Assembly: GCF_025790165.1 (NCBI RefSeq)
Contig: NZ_CP094970.1
Location: forward strand, 3,534,001-3,598,000
DNA from: Solicola gregarius
Lineage (GTDB): Bacteria > Actinomycetota > Actinomycetes > Propionibacteriales > Nocardioidaceae
Length of the DNA: 64,000 bases
Direction: 5' to 3'
Position 1 is the first letter of the stretch. The number at the start of each line of letters is the position of its first letter. The translations under genes and the position numbers were made by a program. Below the pieces are notes generated by a model. The model made no database searches. It saw nothing but the letters and a program-made list of their open reading frames with translations, and had not been told where the DNA came from. Of this stretch, positions 17,792-25,594 are shown one piece after another.

Positions 17792-19255
17792 TCACAGCGA
17801 CTGTTCGGCGGACACGGGCACGGTGGGACGTTCCTTGACCTGGGCGCCGTCGGGACCCTCGAACGTACGCCCCCAACCGGTCGCCACCGAGAACACCATG
17901 ATCGCCGTGAGCAGCAGCGGGTAAAGGCATCCGATGAAGATCGACGCAGGCGCCAGGCCGGGCATCCCGTCGACCCCCTCGGTGAGATCGCTGCTGATGA
18001 ACAGGAACGCGCTGAGTGCGGGAAGCACACAGGCGATGCCCATCCCGAAGCAGTCCATCACGTTCGCCCGGCGGTACGGATGGAGCCCGACGCTGGAGCC
18101 GATGCGGTCGACGACCGGCCCGAACGTGACGATCGACGGACCGACGACGCCGGCGAACAGCATCGTCACGATCGACTGGCCGCCGCCGATCGCCACCTCT
18201 GCGCCGGCCGGCGTGCTGGCGAACTTCGACGCCGAGATCTTGCGGATGATCACCTCGAGGACGCCGGCGGCCTGGAGTACGCCGAGCATGCCGAAGACCA
18301 TCAGGCTCAGCCCGATGAGGGGAAGCATGTCCGCGACCCCGGCGATGAGGAACCCCTCCGCGACGCCATCATTCGCGGACATGATGTCGCCGGGCGACAA
18401 CAGGTCCGCGAGGAGCGCCGTGACCGTACCGCCGATCAGGCCGACCGTGATCGCGAGGTAGAGGTCGCGCTTCCAGAACGCAACGACGAACAGCGCCACG
18501 ATCGGGATCAGCATCACCAGGCCACGAGGCGATGCGTCCGCGGCGGTCTGCGCGTCACCCGAGCCACCGGAGAGGAAGACCGTGCCGATCAGCAAGTACA
18601 GGACGAGGCTGGCGACCGCCGCGGTGAGCGCGTACTTCGCCCGTGCCGCGACGACACCGCCGACGTCGGCGACACCCGAGCGGGTACGAAAGCGCTGCGT
18701 GGTCGCCGAGACGATCGACGTGTCGGAGATCGGCGCGAGATTGTCTCCGAACAGCGCCCCGGACAGGATCGCGCCGGCGAGCAGCGCCGGCTCGGCGTCC
18801 AGCGCGGCGCCGGCCGGGTAGAAGATCGGGAACGCCGTGAACATGGTGCCCAGGGAGGTGCCGGTCGACATCGACATCGCACATGCCGCCACGAACACGA
18901 TCGCCGGGAACGCCCCGCCGCCCACGCCGAGTTCCGAGGCCATCCAGACGAACCCCTCCGACACGCCGGTTGCCTCCACCAGGGAGGCGAGCGGGCCGAC
19001 GATGAACAGGATCAAGGTCACCGTGATGGCGATGGGCGTAGCGATGCCGCCGATCACGCTGTCCCAGAACTGCCCGTAGTCCTTCGCAAGGAGCGCTGCG
19101 AGCATCAGCCCGACGAGCGCAGACATCGTTAAGGCGTTCATATCGAACGCGTTGAGGAACACGAAGTGCACAGTGGCGCCGATGAGGAAGACCAAGGGCG
19201 CGATGAACGCGCCGCTGATGCCGATCCTGAACCTCAGCTCGGTGGTGGAACTCAT
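17792..19255 (-). CDS. NhaC family Na+/H+ antiporter-type membrane carrier
   Basis: A 487-residue integral membrane protein with about 11-12 hydrophobic segments. It has family-typical TGTSLGTMFTAFPIFYPA and GALFGDNLAPISDTSIVSA motifs of NhaC-type antiporters. Homologues exchange Na+ and protons, or organic substrates such as malate and lactate. Its place in a catabolic operon suggests it moves the substrate or an intermediate rather than serving pH homeostasis, but this is inference. The start ATG at 19255 is preceded by GGAG. A 136-base gap separates it from the upstream gene, so it may have its own promoter. Confidence 0.88.
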   Translation of the reverse strand: MSSTTELRFRIGISGAFIAPLVFLIGATVHFVFLNAFDMNALTMSALVGLMLAALLAKDYGQFWDSVIGGIATPIAITVTLILFIVGPLASLVEATGVSEGFVWMASELGVGGGAFPAIVFVAACAMSMSTGTSLGTMFTAFPIFYPAGAALDAEPALLAGAILSGALFGDNLAPISDTSIVSATTQRFRTRSGVADVGGVVAARAKYALTAAVASLVLYLLIGTVFLSGGSGDAQTAADASPRGLVMLIPIVALFVVAFWKRDLYLAITVGLIGGTVTALLADLLSPGDIMSANDGVAEGFLIAGVADMLPLIGLSLMVFGMLGVLQAAGVLEVIIRKISASKFASTPAGAEVAIGGGQSIVTMLFAGVVGPSIVTFGPVVDRIGSSVGLHPYRRANVMDCFGMGIACVLPALSAFLFISSDLTEGVDGMPGLAPASIFIGCLYPLLLTAIMVFSVATGWGRTFEGPDGAQVKERPTVPVSAEQSL

Positions 19256-19391
19256 ATCTGACTCCGTTGGTCGTGTGGATCCCCCGGGTTACGTCCCCTC
19301 AGGTGGTGCGTTCCTCCTACGTACGTGGGTGTGCGGCAGGTGCTCCGCCCGACACATTCGGTGGTCCAACAGGCTCGGTCGTCCAGGAGTC

Positions 19392-19757
19392 TCAGTTCTC
19401 CAGGAGAAACAGCCGGCGCCCGGCCCTTGCCTCGAAGCGGAAGTAGCGGTCCGCGCGCAGGTCGTCGACGGTCGTACGCGCGCGGTTGACGATGGCGACG
19501 AGGCGTTCCATCGACTCGACCTCGGCGAGGATGAAGAACGCGTACTGCAGCGAACCCGGCTGGCCGACCAGGAAGTAGTCGTCGTCGAACGACGCGATCA
19601 CCTCCAGCCCCATCGCGCGCCAGTCGTCCAGGAGAGCGCGCAAGGCCGGCAGTGCCTGCTCCTCGCGTTCCTGGTCGCTCGCCGCATACCACGTCTCGCG
19701 GCAGGCGCCGAAGAACATGACTCGTATCGGGTACTCGAGCGCGGGTGGGTCGTACAC
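19392..19757 (-). CDS. Conserved hypothetical protein (possibly IacB/darcynin-like)
   Basis: A 121-residue soluble protein. The GTG start at 19757 is preceded by GAGGAG, and the gene lies 10 bases after the PLP-enzyme gene. The fold looks like a small ferredoxin-like alpha/beta protein: VMFFGACRETWYA, a helix rich in Glu, VIASFDDDYFLVGQPGSLQY and YFRFEARAGRRLFLLEN. The DDD...VGQP pattern recalls small proteins of the IacB/darcynin type found near indole-acetate catabolism genes, but I am not certain of the family. Its function is unknown; operon position suggests a role in the same pathway. Confidence 0.6.
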   Translation of the reverse strand: MYDPPALEYPIRVMFFGACRETWYAASDQEREEQALPALRALLDDWRAMGLEVIASFDDDYFLVGQPGSLQYAFFILAEVESMERLVAIVNRARTTVDDLRADRYFRFEARAGRRLFLLEN

Positions 19758-19767
19758 GGTGGTCTCC

Positions 19768-20907
19768 TCAGCGGGACCGGCGGTAGTCGGAGATGGCCTG
19801 CAGCGCCGCCTCGATGTCGGACGTGTCGTTGTAGTAGTGCAGCGAGATGCGCAGTACGTCACCGCGCGGGCTGCACACGATCCGGCGAGCCTTCAGGTAC
19901 GCGCTCAGTGCATCAGGATCGTCGTCGCGCAGGGCGACCTGCGGCCCGCGACGCTCGTCGTCGGCCGGTGAGGCGAGCACCTCGCCCGAAGCCATCAGCT
20001 CGCTGCCGAGCTGGGAGCTCAGGTCGGTGACGTGTGCGCGTACCGCCTTGGCGTCGAGCCCCGCGAGCTGCCGCAGGCCGGCGACGGCGCCGTACGCCGA
20101 CGGAACGGACGGCGTACCGGCCTCGAACCGGCGGGCGTCGGTCGGGTAGTCGAGGTTGCGCGGGTCGAACTCGAATGGGTCGCGGCGCCCGAACCACCCC
20201 GTCGCCGGCGGGTCGACCGGATCGGTGAGCCCACCACGGACGTAGAGGAACGCGATGCCAGAGATGCCGAGCAGGTACTTGAGCGCTCCGCAGACGAGGT
20301 AGTCGCAGTCGAGCTCGGCAACGGATACCGGCTCGACTCCGAGCCCCTGGTACGCGTCGACGAAGACCTTCGCACCCGCTGCATGGGCAGCCTCGGCGGC
20401 GTCCTTGACCTCGAAGCGGAACCCGTTGCGGTACGAGACCAGGGGCACCGAGACCAGCCCGGTGTCGCCGTCGATCACGGCCGCGAAGTCGTCGGTGCCG
20501 ACCCGGCCATCGTGTTCGGCCGCGAACGTGACGTCGGCCCCGCGCTCGCGTTGGGCGAGCCAGACGTGGGCGACGGACGGGAACTCGAGGTCGGTCGTGA
20601 CGAGCCGCGGGCGGGTACTCCAGTCCTGCGTCGATGCCACCTGGTACGCGCCGGCCGACGCCGAGGGCAGCACGGCGATCTCTTCGGGCGACGCGCCGAT
20701 CAGGTGGGCGAACATCGTGCGTGCCCGCTCGACCTCGCCCATCCATAGATCCCACGGCGCACCGTACTCGCGGATGGTGTGCTGGAACTCGAACAGCGCG
20801 GAGCTGAGCTGGTCGGACAACGCGCCCTGGCTGCAGCTCGCGAGGTGCACGGTGTCCTCGAACGCGGGGAAGTGGCGTCGGAACTCGGCGGGACTCAGGT
20901 GATCCAT
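19768..20907 (-). CDS. Aminotransferase class V-fold PLP-dependent enzyme
   Basis: A 379-residue PLP enzyme of the cysteine desulfurase/kynureninase fold. The cofactor Lys is K210 in VCGALKYLLGISG, the ring-stacking Asp is D184 in KVFVDAYQGLG, and the phosphate-binding region contains LPSASAGAYQ. It could be an aminotransferase, a lyase or a kynureninase-like hydrolase; the exact reaction is not readable. It lies 20 bases after the XRE-cupin regulator and 10 bases before the small conserved gene, clearly in the same operon. ATG at 20907 has AAGGAC upstream. Confidence 0.85.
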   Translation of the reverse strand: MDHLSPAEFRRHFPAFEDTVHLASCSQGALSDQLSSALFEFQHTIREYGAPWDLWMGEVERARTMFAHLIGASPEEIAVLPSASAGAYQVASTQDWSTRPRLVTTDLEFPSVAHVWLAQRERGADVTFAAEHDGRVGTDDFAAVIDGDTGLVSVPLVSYRNGFRFEVKDAAEAAHAAGAKVFVDAYQGLGVEPVSVAELDCDYLVCGALKYLLGISGIAFLYVRGGLTDPVDPPATGWFGRRDPFEFDPRNLDYPTDARRFEAGTPSVPSAYGAVAGLRQLAGLDAKAVRAHVTDLSSQLGSELMASGEVLASPADDERRGPQVALRDDDPDALSAYLKARRIVCSPRGDVLRISLHYYNDTSDIEAALQAISDYRRSR

Positions 20908-20927
20908 CGGTTTCGTGTCCTTGTTCG

Positions 20928-21494
20928 TCAGTAGCTTGGTGGCGTGATCGCGAGCGTGAACCGGGTCGGCTCGGCCGTGTCATTGAGGTACCGATGCGGC
21001 AGGCGGGAGTCGAAGTAGCACGAGTCGCCGAGACCGAGCCGGTGCGTCTGGCCGCTCACCTCGACGACGAGCGAGCCGGCCGTCACCACGACGCATTCCT
21101 CGGACGGGTGCGCCCACGGTTCGTCCGAGGAGCTCGCGCCGGGCTGCAGTACGCCCTCGAGCACCTCGATCCGGCCCGAGCCGGGAGACAGCCGCGTGTA
21201 CGTCAGCCCGCCGTGCGGCGAACGGATCGTCATCCGGGCGTCGGCCCGGATGATCGCGACGTCGTCGGCTTCGGCCGCCGCGAAGAAGTCGAAGAGCGGC
21301 GTGTTCAGGACCTTGGCGATCACTCGAAGCGTCTGCAGGCTCGGATCGGTGATGCCGCGCTCGACCTGGCTGATCATGCCCGCCGACAGACCGGCGCGCG
21401 ACGCGAGCTCGCGTACGGACAGCCCCCGCTCCTCGCGGGTACGTCGGATCCGCTCACCGACGGCGGGGCCGGCGCCCGTTGCGTCGTCAGCCAT
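20928..21494 (-). CDS. XRE family transcriptional regulator with C-terminal cupin domain
   Basis: A 188-residue DNA-binding protein. The N-terminal helix-turn-helix (residues 13-70) reads RIRRTREERGLSVRELASRA, GLSAGMISQVERG, SLQTLRVIAKVL. A C-terminal cupin (about 110-185) carries HPSEECVVVTAGSLVVEV and DSCYFDSRLPHRYLN and would sense a small ligand. It is the first gene of the six-gene minus-strand operon and is probably its regulator. GGGAGG precedes ATG at 21494, and a perfect 13-bp dyad lies just upstream. Confidence 0.92.
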   Translation of the reverse strand: MADDATGAGPAVGERIRRTREERGLSVRELASRAGLSAGMISQVERGITDPSLQTLRVIAKVLNTPLFDFFAAAEADDVAIIRADARMTIRSPHGGLTYTRLSPGSGRIEVLEGVLQPGASSSDEPWAHPSEECVVVTAGSLVVEVSGQTHRLGLGDSCYFDSRLPHRYLNDTAEPTRFTLAITPPSY

Positions 21495-21509
21495 TGCGAC
21501 CTCCCTCGG

Positions 21510-21522
21510 TGAACGGCGTTCA
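21510..21522. promoter_or_regulatory. Candidate operator of the XRE-cupin regulator
   Basis: TGAACGGCGTTCA is a perfect palindrome 16 bases upstream of the regulator's start codon, followed at 21530 by another TGAACG half-site. Autoregulation of the operon is a reasonable inference. Confidence 0.5.
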
Positions 21523-21637
21523 GTGTGGATGAACGAGGGAAGCGTATGCGCGTACGTATCGCATTGTCAACGGTCGTCAAGAACGCGCAATGGGCGTATT
21601 GGGCGAGCGCGGCGCTTCGCCCGCAGTCGCTGCGTGC

Positions 21638-22453
21638 TCACCGACCCGAGTGGCCGGCGTCCCAGGACCGAACGAGCGCGAGGAAGTCGCCGGGGCGCTC
21701 CATCGACGGCAGGTGCGCGACGTCCGGCCAGTCGACGCGGCGCGCGCCCGATACGCCGGTGTGCACGCGATCCGCGGCCGCATGGATCGCGTCGAGGTCG
21801 AGCGCGCCGGTGAGCACCAGCGTGGGTGCGCGTACCTCCGCGAGGCGGTCGAGGGCCGGTGGGTCGAGCTCGCGTTCGTCGACGTCGTCCCAGTCGGCGG
21901 TCAGCTCGAAGGCCAGTCGCTGCATCCGGCGGACGAGCTCGCGCACCCGCGGGTCGACCCGGTCGCCGTCGCGATGAGGGCCGTCGACCCACCAGCGGAC
22001 ATTGGCATCGGCCGCGGCATCGACGTCATCACCCTCGAGCGCGGCGTCCTCGGCATCGATGAACTCCTGCAGGTCGGGCGTGACGTCCGGGATGAGTGAT
22101 CCGCCCGGCGCGCTGAGCAGCAGCGAGCGTACGAGCGCCGGGCGCGTCAGCGCGACCTCGACGGCGACTCCCGCACCGAACGAAGCGGCGACGATATCGC
22201 ATACGTCTATCTCTGCCTCGGCGAGGGTCTCGAGGACGTCGCCGACCGGGTCGAGGTCGCTCGTGGGGCGGGCCACGGACTCGCCGTACCCACGCAGGTC
22301 GAGTCGCAGGACATCGCGGTCCGCGGTGAGACCCGCCCACTGGGGGTCCCACATCCGCCGGTCGGCGATGCCTGCATGGATGAGTACGAGGGGGGTACTG
22401 CCGCGTGGCCCGGCGCGGTCGTACGCGATGCCGGTAGCGGTCGAGGTTGTCAT
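21638..22453 (-). CDS. Alpha/beta fold hydrolase
   Basis: A 271-residue single-domain alpha/beta hydrolase. The oxyanion strand is LVLIHAGIADRRMW, the nucleophile is Ser91 in AASFGAG (first Gly of GxSxG replaced by Ala), the acid region is TLVLTGALDLD, and the catalytic His is in DVAHLPSMERP. There is no signal peptide, so it should be cytoplasmic. The substrate is unknown. I chose ATG at 22453 (MTTSTATG); a GTG three codons upstream is also possible. It stands alone, divergent from a truncated sigma-factor fragment across a hairpin repeat. Confidence 0.85.
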   Translation of the reverse strand: MTTSTATGIAYDRAGPRGSTPLVLIHAGIADRRMWDPQWAGLTADRDVLRLDLRGYGESVARPTSDLDPVGDVLETLAEAEIDVCDIVAASFGAGVAVEVALTRPALVRSLLLSAPGGSLIPDVTPDLQEFIDAEDAALEGDDVDAAADANVRWWVDGPHRDGDRVDPRVRELVRRMQRLAFELTADWDDVDERELDPPALDRLAEVRAPTLVLTGALDLDAIHAAADRVHTGVSGARRVDWPDVAHLPSMERPGDFLALVRSWDAGHSGR

Positions 22454-22497
22454 TGCGCACAACCAACCATCAGGGCGTCCTCAAGACAACCCGATAT

Positions 22498-22563
22498 CCC
22501 GCCGAGGTACGTCGTCCTGCCAATAGGGACACCCGAATCGGCGGGACGACGTACCTCGGCGGG
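22498..22563. repeat. Inverted repeat element B, copy 1
   Basis: Arms 22498-22521 and 22540-22563 (24 nt, one mismatch) read CCCGCCGAGGTACGTCGTCC and complement. A further GACAACC/GGTTGTC pair lies outside at 22485-22491 and 22570-22576. The arm sequence is shared with 25433-25494, with a few changes. It lies between divergent genes, so it is not a simple terminator. Confidence 0.7.
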
Positions 22564-22567
22564 AGGG

Positions 22568-22864
22568 GTGGTTGTCAGCGGCGACGACTCCTGGCTGGCG
22601 ATGCCGCCCGCTCCACACGAGTACCACGGCACCGAGGCCATCGCCGAGTTCCTGCGGGTCAGCATCGCCGGGCGCGCCGACCGCCGGATCGAGCTCAGAC
22701 CGACCCGGGCGAACGGCCAACCCGCGTACACGTGCTACCTGGAGTCGCCGGACGGCACGGCGATGGACCCGTCCGGGGTCATCGTGCTCACCCTTGCGGC
22801 CGGCCGGATCCGGGGTATCACCCGATTCCTCGATCCCACGCTGCCGGTGATCTTCGCCGGCTGA
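22568..22864 (+). pseudogene. C-terminal SnoaL-like domain fragment of an ECF sigma factor (SigG/SigX5 type)
   Basis: About 98 residues reading AMPPAPHEYHGTEAIAEFL, LRPTRANGQPAYTCYL and GRIRGITRFLDPTLP. These match the C-terminal SnoaL-like domain carried by the large ECF sigma factors related to SigG/SigX5. The sigma-2 and sigma-4 regions are missing: homology begins within a few codons of the right arm of inverted repeat B, and no suitable sequence lies upstream. GTG at 22568 could still start a short free-standing protein. I read it as a remnant left after deletion or rearrangement at the repeat. Confidence 0.65.
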
Positions 22865-22879
22865 GCGACCCTGACCGCC

Positions 22880-23218
22880 TCAGCGCCGCTTCTTCGCGGG
22901 CAGCGAGCGGGCGTACGCGGCGCCGCGCTCTACCCACGGGGAGAGTTTCCCATCGTCGGTGAGGTGCTCGTGGCGTACTTCCAGCCACCCACGCATTCGT
23001 CGGCCGCCCATGACCGCAGCCTCCGCCGGGGTCGACGCGATCAGCGCTTCTGCATCGTCGGGGTCCACCCGAGCCAGGATGTCGTCCGGGCCGATCGCGA
23101 TCGCCATGTTGCCCCCGAGCAGGAACGCCAGTCCGCCGAACATCCGCTGCTCGGTCACGCCGTTCTCGCCGCCGAGCAGCGCTCGTACTCGGTCTGCGAG
23201 GTCCTCGTCGTACGCCAT
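22880..23218 (-). CDS. TfoX/Sxy family N-terminal domain protein
   Basis: A 112-residue protein equal to the TfoX N-terminal domain: MAYDEDLADRVRALL, EQRMFGGLAFLLGGNMAIAI and RMRGWLEVRHEHL. In Gram-negative bacteria TfoX regulates competence; short actinobacterial versions have no proven role. The last bases encode a basic tail (AKKRR). No ribosome-binding site is visible; TACTCT lies 7 bases before ATG at 23218, suggesting a leaderless transcript. Confidence 0.88.
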   Translation of the reverse strand: MAYDEDLADRVRALLGGENGVTEQRMFGGLAFLLGGNMAIAIGPDDILARVDPDDAEALIASTPAEAAVMGGRRMRGWLEVRHEHLTDDGKLSPWVERGAAYARSLPAKKRR

Positions 23219-23246
23219 GCGTCGGAGAGTACGCGGCGGCGGGGCA

Positions 23247-23948
23247 CTAGCCCACCAGATCGCCGCCCGAGCGCACCCAGCGGGCGAGGCCCCCCTCGAT
23301 CCGGGTCGCCTGGCGGCCGGCCTCGAGGAACCACCGCACGGCGCGCGCCGAGGCGAAGCAGTACGGCCCCTCGCAGTACGCGACGATGTCGGCGTCCTCG
23401 GGCAGCTCGTCGATGCGTCGGTGCAGGTCGCTCAGTGGCATCGAGATCGCGCCGGGCAGGTGCCCCCGTGCGTACTCGGCGGCCGGGCGTACGTCGATCA
23501 GGATCGTGGTGCCGTCGTTGATCCGCCGGTGCAGGTCGTCGACGTTCACCCGTTCCATGGATCCGGGGTACGTGTGCAGGCGGTCGAGCTCGACCCTCAG
23601 ACCCGACAGCCGCTCCTCGGCGAACGACTCGAACTGGTGCAGGAACATCGACACCGACGGATCTGCGAGCCGGTAGTGCACCCGTACGCCGTCGCGTCGG
23701 GTTGTGACGAGCTGGCTCGCCCGCAACTGCTGCAGCTGGGCCGAGGTGTTCTTCACGGGCAGGGTCGCCGCACTCGCCAGCTCCTCGACGGTGTGTTCGC
23801 CCTGCTCGAGCAGATCGAGCAGGCGGATGCGGATCGGGTTCGACAGGGCCTTGCCGAGACGGGCCAGCTGCTCGTAGACCTCGTCGTCCCAGTGCAGGTT
23901 GTCCGCGTCGAAGCCGGCCGGCTCATCGCCCTGCGCCGACTGGTTCAT
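23247..23948 (-). CDS. ArsR family regulator fused to a rhodanese domain
   Basis: A 233-residue fusion. The N-terminal ArsR-type winged helix (about 30-110) reads LGKALSNPIRIRLLDLLEQG, VEELASAATLPVKNTSAQL, RRDGVRVHYRLAD. The C-terminal rhodanese domain (about 130-230) reads TILIDVRPAAEYARGHLPGA, with active-site loop CEGPYC starting at Cys192. Such fusions sense reactive sulfur or metals through the rhodanese cysteine. ATG at 23948 has GGGAGGAA before it and lies 26 bases inside the 3' end of the MFS gene, so the two form an operon. It probably controls the pump gene upstream of it. Confidence 0.92.
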   Translation of the reverse strand: MNQSAQGDEPAGFDADNLHWDDEVYEQLARLGKALSNPIRIRLLDLLEQGEHTVEELASAATLPVKNTSAQLQQLRASQLVTTRRDGVRVHYRLADPSVSMFLHQFESFAEERLSGLRVELDRLHTYPGSMERVNVDDLHRRINDGTTILIDVRPAAEYARGHLPGAISMPLSDLHRRIDELPEDADIVAYCEGPYCFASARAVRWFLEAGRQATRIEGGLARWVRSGGDLVG

Positions 23949-25344
23949 GGCGATTCCTCCCAACCCGGATTGCATGGACGGCGATCACGACGCCGAGCGC
24001 CGCGAGGGCAGCGTAGCCGACTCCCAGGAGGCGGGCCGATCCCAGCGTTTCGGGGCCGCCGGCTGTGACGAGTACGCCCGCGAGCGCCGATCCGAACGTG
24101 TTGGAGATGAGTTGGACGGTGTTGATCCCCGCTGCCGCCTTCTGTGCCTCGGCGGGATTCGGGGTGCTTGCCATCGCGGCCGGTATCCACGCCCCGAAGG
24201 CCATGCCGATCCCTGATCCGGCGATGAAGAGTGCGACGAACCAGGCGCCGATCCGGACGGCTCCGGCGTCGTCGGCCTGCAGCGCGGCGTACGCGGCCAG
24301 GCCGACGGCGAGCGACAGGGGGCCGGCCACTCGAAGGGCGTCGACCGTACGCTCGCGGGTGATGCCGCTGGTCGCGATCTGCGAAGCGCTCCAGCCCCAC
24401 GACAGCGATGCGCCGAGCAGACCGGCAGCGAGGGGCGACAAGCCACCGAGGCGTTGACCGAACAAGGGCAGGAACGTCTCGGTCGTCGAACCGATGGCGA
24501 GGATCGCGAGGCTCAGGTAGATCCACATCAGCGGGCCGCGCCGGTAAGTGACCTCGGGCAGGATTCGTACGGACGCGCGGCGCTCCCGAGCGACGAATCC
24601 GAGAACGAACAACACCGCAACGACCATCAGCGCGCCACGGACGGCGCCCGAGTCCACGACGGACGACACGCTGATCGCGGTCGTCGCGAACGCCAGCAGG
24701 ACCAAGGCACCGACGGCGATCGGGTCACGCGAACCCGATGTGGCGGTCGCGGGAAGCGAGCGTTGTGCAAGCCAGGCGATCCCGACGGCCGCGAGCGCGA
24801 GCAGCACGAAGGCGAGCCGCCACTGTCCGAGCTCGGCGAACGCACCGCCGATGATCGGTCCGATGACGTTGCCGACTCCCCACATGGCCGACATCAGACC
24901 GAACGCCCGTTTCCACAGGCGTTCGGGCAGCGCCTGCCTCACCACCGCAAAGCCGAGCCCGGCGAGCAGGCCGCCGCCGAGTCCCTGCAGGGTCCGCCCG
25001 GCCAGCAGGATCGGCATCGTCGGTGCGGCCGCCGCCGCAACGCTTCCGGCGCCGAACAGCAGCAGTGCGAGGTGGTACGCGCGGCGTGCCCCACGGCCGC
25101 TGACCAGCCCGCTGACCAGCATCGAGCTGAACACCGCGGCGATCAGGAAGGTCGTCATCGCCCAGGCGTAGAACTGCCCGCCGCCGATGTCGTCGACGGC
25201 GTTCGGGAGCAGGCTGGTGGTCACGTACACGTTGGTGGAGAACAGCGCGACGCCGCCGGCGAAGACGGTCACGGCGGCGCGGTGCTGGCGGTTGAACAGT
25301 TCGGCCCACGATCCGGTGCGGTTGCCTGATTCATTGATTGACAT
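23923..25344 (-). CDS. MFS transporter (drug/metabolite exporter-like)
   Basis: A 473-residue membrane protein with about 14 hydrophobic segments, resembling the DHA2-type major facilitator family. It has VALFSTNVYVTTSLLPNAVD at TM1, a GRGARRAYHLALLLFGAGS loop 2-3 region, and LLAGRTLQGLGGGLLAGLGF for TM4. Substrate unknown. It is the first gene of a two-gene unit with the ArsR-rhodanese regulator. No good ribosome-binding site precedes ATG at 25344; a near-palindrome CTAAGGATCTTTAG lies 4-17 bases upstream. Confidence 0.88.
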   Translation of the reverse strand: MSINESGNRTGSWAELFNRQHRAAVTVFAGGVALFSTNVYVTTSLLPNAVDDIGGGQFYAWAMTTFLIAAVFSSMLVSGLVSGRGARRAYHLALLLFGAGSVAAAAAPTMPILLAGRTLQGLGGGLLAGLGFAVVRQALPERLWKRAFGLMSAMWGVGNVIGPIIGGAFAELGQWRLAFVLLALAAVGIAWLAQRSLPATATSGSRDPIAVGALVLLAFATTAISVSSVVDSGAVRGALMVVAVLFVLGFVARERRASVRILPEVTYRRGPLMWIYLSLAILAIGSTTETFLPLFGQRLGGLSPLAAGLLGASLSWGWSASQIATSGITRERTVDALRVAGPLSLAVGLAAYAALQADDAGAVRIGAWFVALFIAGSGIGMAFGAWIPAAMASTPNPAEAQKAAAGINTVQLISNTFGSALAGVLVTAGGPETLGSARLLGVGYAALAALGVVIAVHAIRVGRNRHEPVGAGR

Positions 25345-25347
25345 GAT

Positions 25348-25361
25348 CTAAGGATCTTTAG
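25348..25361. promoter_or_regulatory. Candidate ArsR-type operator upstream of the MFS gene
   Basis: CTAAGGATCTTTAG is symmetrical except for one base pair, and lies in one of the most AT-rich short stretches of the window. Its position over the start of the pump operon fits binding by the ArsR-rhodanese protein. Confidence 0.45.
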
Positions 25362-25432
25362 AATAAAGGTAATCGTCAAGCAGGAACTCTGTGACGCCCG
25401 TCACTCCGGTCCGCGTACGTCGCCGTACAGCT

Positions 25433-25494
25433 CGCCGAGGTACGGCTTCCCGCCAATGAGAGCGCTTCTATTGGCGGGAAGCCGTACCTCGGCG
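25433..25494. repeat. Inverted repeat element B, copy 2
   Basis: Arms 25433-25457 and 25470-25494 are perfectly complementary over 25 nt (CGCCGAGGTACGGCTTCCCG then CCAAT) with a 12-nt loop. It shares the CCGCCGAGGTACG core and the CCAAT end with the repeat at 22498-22563. It sits in the divergent spacer between the MFS gene and mreB. Confidence 0.75.
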
Positions 25495-25594
25495 GGATCG
25501 GCGGCGGGTACGTAGGCCCCACACGCAACATGCGTCACGCCCGCCGCGTGCGTGTCGCCCGAGATTCCGGGGGTACGCGGCTTAGCCTGACGGC

